A DNA stretch of 7,766 nt from an uncultured cyanobacterium. Lineage in GTDB: Bacteria; Cyanobacteriota; Cyanobacteriia; PCC-6307; Cyanobiaceae. The position numbers were made by a program, and so were the translations under genes. The DNA lies in the NCBI GenBank assembly GCA_903928835.1, contig CAIYSK010000216.1, positions 1-7,766 on the forward strand. Direction: 5' to 3'. Shown here piece by piece: positions 1 through 5,383 of this stretch; the stretch's first letter is position 1, and every line of letters starts with the position of its first letter. The notes beneath the pieces were generated by a model. The model saw only the letters and a list, made by a program, of their open reading frames with translations. It was not told the DNA's origin and did no database searches.

Positions 1-632
1 GGAGCGCCCAGGGTGAAGGGCACGACCATCAGGATCAGCGCGGCACAGCCTGCGAAGGCGGCCGGCCAGCCGAAGCGGCCAGCCAGCAGGAAGCCGCCGG
101 AGCTCACCAGCAACATGCCCGTGCGATAGGCGAAGTTGTGGGTGGCAGCCCCCTGGCCGCGCTCCTCCTCCGGCAGCAGATCTGTTCGATAGGCATCGAT
201 CACGATGTCCTGGGTGGCACTGGCGGTGGCTAAGAGCACGGCTAGCAGGGTGATCAGCCCCAGCCGTCCTGGCGTGGGTGCCTTGGTGGCGACCAGGGCA
301 AGCACCAGCAGGACAACCACCAAGGCGACCTGCAGCACCACCATCCAACCCCTGCGGCGATCGGGCCGGGCGATGGGCCAACGATCCAGGAGCGGAGCCC
401 AGAGAAACTTGAATGCATAGGGCAGCCCCGCCAGCTGCGGGATCACCCCGATCAGCTCGAGGGGGACGCCACTGCTGGCTAGCCATCCCTGCAGCAATTT
501 GCCGCCCATGTTCAAGGGCGCCCCACTGGCCAGGCCCTCGGCGGCCACGGCCACCAACCGTTTCCTTTCACTCCCCGGCGGTGGTGCGGCTACGGCGGTT
601 TTGGCTTGCTCGCTTGCAGGGCTAGTGGCCAT
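1..632 (-). CDS. AmpG/PAT-family MFS permease, N-terminal part (runs off left edge)
   Basis: Translating the minus strand from the ATG at 630-632 gives 210 residues with no stop, so the C-terminal half lies outside the window. It resembles the AmpG/acetyl-CoA-transporter (PAT) branch of the major facilitator superfamily, inner-membrane permeases that in enterobacteria import muropeptides. Residues 1-28 are hydrophilic. Hydrophobic segments lie at about 28-50, 57-82, 97-116, 123-143 and 172-208. An MFS-type loop rich in Arg follows FLWAPLLDRW (76-85). The stretch around TQDIVIDAYRTDLLPEEERG (140-159) corresponds to the conserved Q-D-x-x-x-D-A-x-x-x-D-x-L-x-x-x-E-R-G segment of AmpG. An in-frame GTG at 695 could extend the N-terminus, but the extension would run into the divergent small gene, so 632 is preferred. 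The substrate cannot be inferred; in cyanobacteria the AmpG label is by homology only. Confidence 0.85.
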   Translation of the reverse strand, partial: MATSPASEQAKTAVAAPPPGSERKRLVAVAAEGLASGAPLNMGGKLLQGWLASSGVPLELIGVIPQLAGLPYAFKFLWAPLLDRWPIARPDRRRGWMVVLQVALVVVLLVLALVATKAPTPGRLGLITLLAVLLATASATQDIVIDAYRTDLLPEEERGQGAATHNFAYRTGMLLVSSGGFLLAGRFGWPAAFAGCAALILMVVPFTLGA

Positions 633-689
633 CGAGAGGGCATAGACATCGAGCCGAACGCTAGGGGGGGCGCTGCCCGTCAGAATGGA

Positions 690-719
690 CTGCACTGATG
701 GTCCCCTGTGCAGTTTTTT
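690..719 (+). promoter_or_regulatory. Terminator-like dyad plus T6 across the start of the 41-aa ORF
   Basis: CTGCAC at 690-695 is a perfect inverted repeat of GTGCAG at 708-713, with a 12-nt loop. It is followed at once by six T residues (714-719). An A689-T714 pair can extend the stem to 7 bp. The shape is that of a weak Rho-independent terminator or attenuator on the plus strand, or simply a dyad operator between two divergent genes. The right arm contains the GTG start of the 41-aa ORF, and the T-run forms its two Phe codons, so the structure could also hide that start codon. Function is not established; chance plus codon content could explain it. Confidence 0.35.
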
Positions 720-833
720 CGCTCCACTCTCTTGCCAGCGGCCATCGTGCTGTTGTTTGGCTTGGCCCTGTTTGCGGTGAGTGCCCGCATTTGGTTGCCC
801 GGAGATATGGCCGCACCGGCACCGATCAGCTGA
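708..833 (+). CDS. Small single-span membrane protein, 41 aa
   Basis: This ORF starts at GTG 708 and ends at TGA 831-833. An in-frame TGA at 696-698 lies only 12 nt upstream, so the start must be at or just after 708. The product begins with a short basic N-terminus (residues 1-6, with Arg5). A hydrophobic segment follows at about 8-29 (LLPAAIVLLFGLALFAVSA), then Arg-Ile-Trp-Leu-Pro-Gly-Asp and a Pro/Ala-rich tail ending at Ser41. That is the layout of a one-pass membrane peptide with its N-terminus in the cytoplasm. The gene lies 9 nt before the HEAT-repeat gene in the same direction, and the two are probably co-transcribed. I cannot name a family. A real gene is favoured by the coherent membrane-protein composition and by its filling an otherwise empty gap. 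No Shine-Dalgarno sequence is visible. Confidence 0.6.
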   Translation: MQFFRSTLLPAAIVLLFGLALFAVSARIWLPGDMAAPAPIS

Positions 834-842
834 GCCCCCGTC

Positions 843-1673
843 GTGACTGATCTCCAGCCCAATCTGCCGGTATCGCTTGCGCGCGCGGGCCCCTTCGATG
901 AGAGCCCCCAGGAGCTCTACCTCGACCTCGACGTGCTGGCCCAGGAGCTCGCCCAAGAGTTGTTGGGCGATCCCCTCGATGCGCTCGATAGCAGTGATCC
1001 TGAGGCGGCTGATGTGGCTGCTGAATGCGATCTGGGCCTTTCCTTATTGGTGGGTGATCACGACCAGCGGATGCAGGGGTTGCGCATCTTTTGTGAGCAC
1101 CGGGACCCCAGGGCCCTGCCCCTGTTGTTGCCGTTGCTTGGGGCCCCATGCCCGATTGTGCGGATGAGCGCGGTCTACGCCCTGGGCCGTAACCCCAGTC
1201 CGCTGGCTGTTCAAGATCTGCTGGGCCTGCTGGCCTCCGACGACAACGGCTATGTGCGCAAGGCCGTGGCCTGGAGCTTGGGGAGCTATCCCGATGCCCC
1301 TGTGCTCAACCCCCTGACCCGTTCCCTCCAGGTGGATATTGCTGCCGTGCGGCTCTGGGCGGCCAGTTCCTTGGCGGAAGCGGGGAGTACGGGGCCCGCC
1401 AAGGCCGATCCCGCCGCGGCCCAGCTGCTCTTGAGTTTGCAGATTGACAGTGAGCCGGCGGTGCGTTCGAACAGTGCCTGGGCCTTGGGGCGGCTCTATC
1501 CCGACTTAGTCGAACCTCGGCAGCAGGTCTTGGTGGAAAGCCTGCTCCACGCCATGCTCAATGACACCGAATCGAGTGTGCGCGATGAGGCCCGCTTGGC
1601 CTTGGAACAGCTCGAGCAACCCGAGGTGTTGGAACGCCTCCAGACCCTCGTGGATGAAGGCTTGCTGGCTTGA
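843..1673 (+). CDS. HEAT-repeat protein, IaiH-like
   Basis: The product is 276 aa and starts at a GTG that follows the small ORF by 9 nt. Residues 1-60 are an acidic, helical leader. From about residue 72 there are five or six HEAT-type helical pairs, each carrying a V-R-x-x-A-x-x-A-L-G-like core: VRMSAVYALG (106-115), VRKAVAWSLG (138-147), VRLWAASSLA (169-178), VRSNSAWALG (207-216) and VRDEARLALE (246-255). Such superhelices bind proteins and have no catalytic site. Size and layout match the cyanobacterial HEAT protein reported to bind an IscA homologue (IaiH), which would make it a partner in Fe-S handling. Phycobilin lyases of the CpcE/NblB type also use HEAT repeats and are the main alternative, but no phycobiliprotein genes are nearby. 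The ferredoxin and Ycf35 genes downstream fit a redox or Fe-S context. The HEAT fold is certain; the IaiH identity is an inference. Confidence 0.8.
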   Translation: MTDLQPNLPVSLARAGPFDESPQELYLDLDVLAQELAQELLGDPLDALDSSDPEAADVAAECDLGLSLLVGDHDQRMQGLRIFCEHRDPRALPLLLPLLGAPCPIVRMSAVYALGRNPSPLAVQDLLGLLASDDNGYVRKAVAWSLGSYPDAPVLNPLTRSLQVDIAAVRLWAASSLAEAGSTGPAKADPAAAQLLLSLQIDSEPAVRSNSAWALGRLYPDLVEPRQQVLVESLLHAMLNDTESSVRDEARLALEQLEQPEVLERLQTLVDEGLLA

Positions 1674-1684
1674 GCTCAGCAGCC

Positions 1685-1720
1685 GGCAACCGCCGCTAAC
1701 TCGGTAACCACCGCTAACAT
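1685..1720. repeat. Two imperfect 18-bp direct repeats containing CCGCTAAC
   Basis: The 71-nt gap between the HEAT-repeat gene and the DUF2997 gene holds GGCAACCGCCGCTAACTC (1685-1702), immediately followed by GGTAACCACCGCTAACAT (1703-1720). The copies differ at 4 of 18 positions. A third CCGCTAAC lies at 2010-2017, near the end of the DUF2997 gene. Repeated octamers ahead of a transcription unit could be regulator-binding sites. Tandem duplication is equally possible, because an 18-bp repeat of different sequence lies inside the gene downstream. No convincing -10/-35 pair or terminator hairpin is visible in this gap. Confidence 0.4.
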
Positions 1721-1744
1721 CTCAGGACTCTGGTTTGGCGTGGG

Positions 1745-2035
1745 ATGGCACAACAGACCATCCGCTTCCGGATCCATTCCGGTGGCAGGGTGCAAGAGCT
1801 CGTTGAGGGGGTTCAGGGAGAGGGTTGCCAGCACCTCACCGAACGCATTGAGGCCCGGCTTGGTTCTGTCCAGCAGCGTCAAAGCACCTCAGAGGCGTTT
1901 CTTCCGATGGCAGTGACGCAAGACACCACCCTTGGCGCACTTACTGCCTTTGGCACACTTACTGCCTTTGGCGAAGTCACCGCCCTCACTCAGGTTCTCC
2001 ATCCCAGTTCCGCTAACGACACCCCCGCAGCCTGA
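1745..2035 (+). CDS. DUF2997 family protein with repeat-bearing C-terminal extension
   Basis: The product is 96 aa and starts at ATG 1745. Residues 1-52 show the DUF2997 pattern: a beta-strand start (QTIRFRIHSGGRV), then V-x-E-L-V-E-G-V-x-G-x-x-C (about 16-28), L-T-E-R-I-E-x-x-L-G (31-40) and Q-x-x-T-S-E (45-50). In cyanobacteria this small family is usually encoded next to DUF1257/Ycf35, and here that gene starts 4 nt after the stop. The biochemical role is unknown. From my recollection of the family, members are about 60-70 aa and end soon after the T-S-E motif. This one continues for 46 residues. That tail includes three copies of a six-residue unit, GALTAF/GTLTAF/GEVTAL, encoded by an 18-bp tandem repeat. 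The tail is probably disordered or peripheral. Family membership is inferred from the motif and from its neighbour. Confidence 0.78.
   Translation: MAQQTIRFRIHSGGRVQELVEGVQGEGCQHLTERIEARLGSVQQRQSTSEAFLPMAVTQDTTLGALTAFGTLTAFGEVTALTQVLHPSSANDTPAA
1932..1985 (+). repeat. 18-bp tandem repeat, three copies, in frame in the DUF2997 gene
   Basis: The units are TTGGCGCACTTACTGCCT (1932-1949), TTGGCACACTTACTGCCT (1950-1967) and TTGGCGAAGTCACCGCCC (1968-1985). The first two differ by one base and the third has diverged. Because 18 is a multiple of three, copy-number change would add or remove six residues (G-x-L-T-A-F) without shifting the frame. The near identity of the first two copies suggests a recent slippage duplication. 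Confidence 0.9.
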
Positions 2036-2039
2036 GCCG

Positions 2040-2429
2040 ATGTCGCACTTCAGCACCGTCAAGACCGAACTTCGCGACCGCCAGGCCCTGGTTGAGGCCC
2101 TCTCCGATCTGGGCCATGCTCCTGAAGTTGGGGCTCTCCAGGTGCGTGGCTACCGGGGGCAGACCGTCACGGCTGAGTTGGCGGTCTGCCAAGGCAACGG
2201 CGCCGACATCGGCTTCCGACTCAACCCCGCCACGGGCAGTTATGAGTTGGTGACCGATTTGGATCTCTGGAGTCAGCCCGTTCCTGTGGAGCGTTTTCTG
2301 GCCCAGCTCAGCCAGCGCTACGCCCTGCGCTCCATATTGGCCGCCACCGCCGAAGAGGGCTTCCAGGTGAGTGAGCAAACCGACCACAACGACGGCAGTA
2401 TTGAGCTGGTAGTGACCCGCTGGGTCTGA
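2040..2429 (+). CDS. ycf35: Ycf35/DUF1257 family protein
   Basis: The product is 129 aa, starting at ATG 2040, 4 nt after the DUF2997 stop. The sequence begins MSHFSTVKTELRDRQALVEA, a hallmark opening of DUF1257, the family encoded as ycf35 in red-algal and other plastid genomes and widely in cyanobacteria. Further family features are L-x-x-L-G (21-25), R-G-Y-R-G (36-40), the D-I-G-F-R strand (56-60), Y-E-L-V-T-D-L (68-74), an F-L-x-Q-L-x-Q-R-Y-A helix (86-95) and a final beta strand, I-E-L-V-V-T-R. The reading frame stays open upstream to 1932, but that extension would cover the DUF2997 repeat tract; ATG 2040 restores both the family start and the gene spacing. The function is not known. Association with DUF2997 and a ferredoxin suggests that these proteins act together, which is an inference from gene order. 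Confidence 0.92.
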   Translation: MSHFSTVKTELRDRQALVEALSDLGHAPEVGALQVRGYRGQTVTAELAVCQGNGADIGFRLNPATGSYELVTDLDLWSQPVPVERFLAQLSQRYALRSILAATAEEGFQVSEQTDHNDGSIELVVTRWV

Positions 2430-2431
2430 GC

Positions 2432-2830
2432 GTGGACCCCGTGCTGCCTGATCCCGGCCTGGCCTTTGCCCCTGGCCATGGGGCCAGCTCACCCCGCCCC
2501 AATGGCTTTGAGCCCTTGCTGGGAGGAGTGCTTAGGGAACAGGCTGTCTGGGTGGATGAGGCTGTCTGCATTGGCTGTCGCTACTGCTCCCACGTGGCCA
2601 GCCATACCTTCGTGGTGGAACCGGATTGGGGTCGCTCCCGAGCCATTCGCCAAGACGGTGACAGCACCGAGCTCATCCAAGAGGCGATCGACACCTGTCC
2701 CGTGGATTGCATCCATTGGGTGGCCTATGGGGCCTTGCCGGAGCTCACAGCCCAATTGGCCCAGCAGGTCATCCACCCCCTGGGGTTGCCCCAGCCCGCC
2801 AGGCTCAAGCGCACCCTGCCACGGCGATGA
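2432..2830 (+). CDS. [4Fe-4S] ferredoxin-like protein
   Basis: The product is 132 aa, starting at GTG 2432, 2 nt after the ycf35 stop. A second in-frame GTG at 2441 is an alternative start. The cluster ligands are visible as Cys46-x2-Cys49-x2-Cys52 and Cys89-Pro-Val-Asp-Cys93. This gives three Cys in the CxxCxxC group plus the Cys of a C-P motif, enough for one [4Fe-4S] cluster, with Cys93 spare. Residues 39-45 (VWVDEAV) and 94-96 (IHW) supply the usual strands around the cluster. About 38 residues before and 35 after the core are poorly conserved. Similar ferredoxin domains occur in some chloroplast DnaJ-like proteins. The gene ends in an ATGA overlap with the aldo/keto reductase, so the two should be made together, and electron transfer between them is a plausible inference. 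It could instead act with Ycf35/DUF2997. Confidence 0.9.
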   Translation: MDPVLPDPGLAFAPGHGASSPRPNGFEPLLGGVLREQAVWVDEAVCIGCRYCSHVASHTFVVEPDWGRSRAIRQDGDSTELIQEAIDTCPVDCIHWVAYGALPELTAQLAQQVIHPLGLPQPARLKRTLPRR

Positions 2831-4110
2831 AAATGAGGGTGCCCACCCGCCGTTTTGGCCGCACGGGCCTGGCCATGCCGGTGTTGTCGTTGGGTGGGAT
2901 GCGCTTTCAACAGAGCTGGAGTGATCTCCCTGCGGATGCCATTACATCGGCCAGTCAGGCCAACCTGCGGGCCACGTTGGAGAAAGCGGTGGCAGCAGGT
3001 TTTCACCACATTGAAACCGCTCGCTACTACGGCACCTCCGAGCGCCAGTTGGGCACGGTGCTCGAGCAGGTGAGCGATCCGCAGCGGATCTTGCAAACCA
3101 AGGTGCCGCCCAATGCGGACCCTGGGGTGTTTGAAGCCGAGCTGGAAACGAGTTTTGAGCGTTTGGGCTTGGCGGGGGGTGGGCGGTTGGATTTGCTTGC
3201 GATTCACGGCATCAACCTCGAGGAGCATCTCCACCAGACCCTCCGCCCTGGCGGATGCCTGGAGGTGGTGCGCCGTTGGCAAGCAGAAGACCGCATTGGC
3301 CATGTGGGCTTTTCGACCCATGGCTCCCTGGCCTTAATCGAAGCGGCCATCGCCACGGATCAATTCGATTTCATCAACCTGCATTGGTATTTCATTCGCC
3401 AGGACAACCGTCCGGCGATTGATCGGGCCTTGGCCCATGACATGGGTGTGTTTGTGATCAGTCCCACCGATAAGGGTGGACATCTCCACAGCCCCTCAGC
3501 GCGGATGGCCGAGTTGTGCGCGCCGCTGCATCCCATCGTTTTCAACGACCTGTTTTGCCTCTCCGCCCCAGGGATTCACACGATCAGCGTGGGGGCTGCC
3601 CACCCAGGCGATTTGGAGGCCCATCTCGAGGCTGTGGCCCTGTTGGATGGGGCCGGCGGCCTGGTGCCGCCAGTTGTGGAGCGGTTGGAGCGGGCCCGCA
3701 GCGAGGCCTTGGCCGGGACGCTTGGTGAGACCTGGTTGGCCACTTGGCACCAGGGTCTGCCCGAGTGGACCGACACCCCTGGCGAGATCAACCTGCCGGT
3801 GCTGCTGTGGCTGCACAATCTTTTGGAGGCTTGGGATCTCGAGAGCTTTGCCAAGGCGCGCTATGGCTTGATGGGCCAGGGCGGCCATTGGTTCCCCGGG
3901 GCGAATGCCGATGCTTTTGAGTCAGAAGCCTTTGAGGCCGAAGTTTTTGAGGCCGATGCGTCTTCCCCTACCCCAGGTGGTGGCGTGGATGAAGCCCAGT
4001 TGCGTGGCGCCCTCTCGGACAGTCCCTGGGCGGCTGAAATCCCCGCCATTTTGCGCCAGCTCAAGGCCCGGCTGGGTGGTCAAACGGTGGAGCGGTTGAC
4101 CAGTACCTAG
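2827..4110 (+). CDS. Aldo/keto reductase (COG1453-like), 427 aa, no C-terminal Fe-S cysteines
   Basis: The start chosen is ATG 2827, which overlaps the ferredoxin stop as ATGA. An ATG at 2707 would lie wholly inside the ferredoxin gene. Residues 1-290 form the AKR TIM barrel with RRFGRTGL (8-15), HIETARYYGTSE (61-72), TK (91-92), DLLAIHG (122-128) and GFSTHG (161-166). The catalytic tetrad maps to Glu63 (Asp in classic AKRs), Tyr68, Lys92 and His127. Residues about 301-360 look like the COG1453 C-terminal module (GLPEW, PGEIN, LLWLHNL, GHWFPG), where many homologues carry a CxxCxxC cluster motif. Here the matching positions have no cysteines. Residues 363-377 are an acidic repeat (AFESE, AFEAE, VFEAD) inserted before the final helices. 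NAD(P)H-dependent oxidoreduction is likely but the substrate is unknown. The gene ends 13 nt from convergent rsmG. Confidence 0.9.
   Translation: MKMRVPTRRFGRTGLAMPVLSLGGMRFQQSWSDLPADAITSASQANLRATLEKAVAAGFHHIETARYYGTSERQLGTVLEQVSDPQRILQTKVPPNADPGVFEAELETSFERLGLAGGGRLDLLAIHGINLEEHLHQTLRPGGCLEVVRRWQAEDRIGHVGFSTHGSLALIEAAIATDQFDFINLHWYFIRQDNRPAIDRALAHDMGVFVISPTDKGGHLHSPSARMAELCAPLHPIVFNDLFCLSAPGIHTISVGAAHPGDLEAHLEAVALLDGAGGLVPPVVERLERARSEALAGTLGETWLATWHQGLPEWTDTPGEINLPVLLWLHNLLEAWDLESFAKARYGLMGQGGHWFPGANADAFESEAFEAEVFEADASSPTPGGGVDEAQLRGALSDSPWAAEIPAILRQLKARLGGQTVERLTST
3913..3957 (+). repeat. 15-bp tandem repeat, three copies, in frame in the aldo/keto reductase gene
   Basis: The units are GCTTTTGAGTCAGAA (3913-3927), GCCTTTGAGGCCGAA (3928-3942) and GTTTTTGAGGCCGAT (3943-3957). 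They encode AFESE, AFEAE and VFEAD (residues 363-377). The unit length keeps the frame. The tract follows the conserved GHWFPG segment and lies before the last helical region, where an insertion is tolerable. It adds six acidic side chains, one aspartate and five or more glutamates. Confidence 0.85.
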
Positions 4111-4123
4111 CTCGCGTCAACAC

Positions 4124-4870
4124 CTAGCCAGGGGGCTGGGGCGGAGCACCGAGGGGTTGCTTGCTGGGTATGCCAACGGCCCGGGGATAGGTCTTCGGGC
4201 AGGGGCCCAGCGGCTTCAGTACCAGGGCGTGGCGGATGCCTTTGCCCCCCGGCAGGTCGCTTTCGCGGCATTGTTCAATCCCTGCGTTGAGGAGTAGGCA
4301 GGCCTTCCCCAGGCTGTCTTGGTCGCTGGCATCCCATTGGCCCCGGTAGAGCAGCGCTCGGCCCTGGGGATTCAGCAGCGGCACCAGGTATTCCGCAACC
4401 ACAGGCGCACTGGCTACTGCCCGAGCCATCGCCCAATCAAACTGCCCCCGGCAGGTTCGGCAGCGGCCAGTTTGCTCAATGCGCTCGCAGCGCACGTTCA
4501 CCCGATCAGCCAGGCCCAGCTCCAGGACCATGGCCCTGACCGCTTCCACCTTGCGGCCCACCGAATCCACCAGGGTGAGTTGGGCCTGGGGCAGGGCAAT
4601 GGCCACGGCTAGTCCGGGAAAGCCCCCACCGGTACCGACGTCGATCAGGTGCAGGGCCTCCTCTGGCGAACTTTGCAGCAGAGGAACCAGGGGCCAGAGG
4701 CTGTCGAACACCTGGGAAATCCAGTAGTCGTCACCTTCAACCAGGCGGGTGAGATTGAGGCGACTGTTCCAGGTGCGGAGCTGCCCCTGCAGGGCTACGA
4801 ACTGCCTCTCCTGGATGGCAGAGGGAGTCCATCCGAGCTCTTGCCAGAGGGCGAAGTGATCATGGGCCAT
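4124..4870 (-). CDS. rsmG: 16S rRNA (guanine527-N7)-methyltransferase RsmG
   Basis: RsmG uses S-adenosylmethionine to methylate N7 of G527 in the 530 loop of 16S rRNA, a modification whose loss gives low-level streptomycin resistance in other bacteria. The product is 248 aa from ATG 4868-4870, close to the family's usual 210-250. Visible motifs are the N-terminal helix NSRLNLTRL (35-43), the SAM-binding [19 protein letters not shown] (76-94), VDSVGRKV (101-108), ARAVA (149-153), and the C-terminal YPR-x-VGIP-x-K-x-PL signature (228-240). An in-frame ATG at 4972 would add 34 residues that match nothing in the family and would run deep into the divergent J-protein gene, so the shorter start is used. 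The C-terminal tail is Pro-rich. RsmG is probably transcribed alone here. Confidence 0.95.
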   Translation of the reverse strand: MAHDHFALWQELGWTPSAIQERQFVALQGQLRTWNSRLNLTRLVEGDDYWISQVFDSLWPLVPLLQSSPEEALHLIDVGTGGGFPGLAVAIALPQAQLTLVDSVGRKVEAVRAMVLELGLADRVNVRCERIEQTGRCRTCRGQFDWAMARAVASAPVVAEYLVPLLNPQGRALLYRGQWDASDQDSLGKACLLLNAGIEQCRESDLPGGKGIRHALVLKPLGPCPKTYPRAVGIPSKQPLGAPPQPPG

Positions 4871-4887
4871 CCACGCAGGCGGCAGCG

Positions 4888-5382
4888 GTGATCTCCCTAG
4901 GATCGTCCAGCCTGGGTTCGGGCGCTGTGCCAAGCCTGCCACTGCCACCTGTAGCGCCCGCGGTGTCGCCATCAGTACCTGCCAGCTACTACGCCCTACT
5001 GGAGGTGGAGCCGGAGGCCACCACCGAGGAGCTGCGCCAGGCCTTCCGCACCCTGAGCAAGCGTTATCACCCCGATACCACCAGCCTGCCTTTGGCTGAG
5101 GCCGCCGCCGCCTTTCAGCAGTTGCAGCAGGGGTATGGGGTGCTCAGCGATCCCCTCTCCCGCCAGCGTTACGACGCCGAGCTGTTGGCCCTGCGCCAGA
5201 TGCTGTTGGCCCAAGTTCCCCTCTGGCCCTCGTCCCCCCCGCCATCTGAGAGCCCAGTCCAGGGGGGAACCCGGAGGCCCCTATCCGGCGGCGAGTGGCT
5301 GGCACTTTTACTCTTAGGGTTCACATTGCTGCTGAGCTTGGCCCTGGGCCTGGGCTTGGCTTGGCTGAGGGGAGAGGTTTGA
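4888..5382 (+). CDS. Membrane-anchored J-domain (DnaJ-like) protein
   Basis: The product is 164 aa from GTG 4888. A J domain occupies about residues 33-96: [20 protein letters not shown] (33-52), the HPD motif that stimulates Hsp70 ATPase at 61-63, and helix III ending DPLSRQRYD (88-96). There is no Gly/Phe region or zinc finger, so it is a type III J-protein. A hydrophobic segment at about 137-160 forms a C-terminal membrane anchor, with only RGEV after it, so the J domain probably faces the cytoplasm. The first 32 residues are low-complexity Ser/Pro/Val. In-frame GTGs at 4927 and 4963 are credible alternative starts; 4963 would place the J domain right at the N-terminus and leave about 92 nt to divergent rsmG instead of 17. 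The gene is paired with the DUF3143 gene 1 nt downstream. Confidence 0.88.
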   Translation: MISLGSSSLGSGAVPSLPLPPVAPAVSPSVPASYYALLEVEPEATTEELRQAFRTLSKRYHPDTTSLPLAEAAAAFQQLQQGYGVLSDPLSRQRYDAELLALRQMLLAQVPLWPSSPPPSESPVQGGTRRPLSGGEWLALLLLGFTLLLSLALGLGLAWLRGEV

Positions 5383-5383
5383 G

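Noticed and set aside
205..625. Two plus-strand frames of about 70 aa near the left edge
   Set aside because: They are antisense shadows of the AmpG-like permease, whose minus-strand translation shows membrane spans and the conserved Q-D/D-A/E-R-G segment.
633..695. Extension of the permease to a GTG at 695
   Set aside because: It would add a nonconserved leader and leave only 12 nt to the divergent small gene. ATG 632 gives a normal hydrophilic N-terminus.
826..1149. 107-aa minus-strand frame opposite the HEAT-repeat gene
   Set aside because: It is Gly/Pro/Arg-rich with no motif, and the plus strand encodes obvious HEAT repeats.
1029..1650. Repeated VR..A..ALG-coding segments considered as DNA repeats
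   Set aside because: They are protein-level HEAT repeats with low nucleotide identity, not a DNA repeat array or CRISPR.
2707..2826. Earlier ATG for the aldo/keto reductase
   Set aside because: The added 40 residues are an out-of-frame reading of the ferredoxin C-terminus. The ATGA junction at 2827 starts directly at the family-typical RRFGRTG segment.
2725..3321. 198-aa open frame on the minus strand inside the ferredoxin and reductase genes
   Set aside because: It lies antisense to two clearly conserved proteins, has no recognisable motifs, and long antisense frames are expected at this GC content.
4871..4972. RsmG extension to an upstream ATG at 4972
   Set aside because: The 34 extra residues match no RsmG feature and would overlap most of the divergent J-protein N-terminus.
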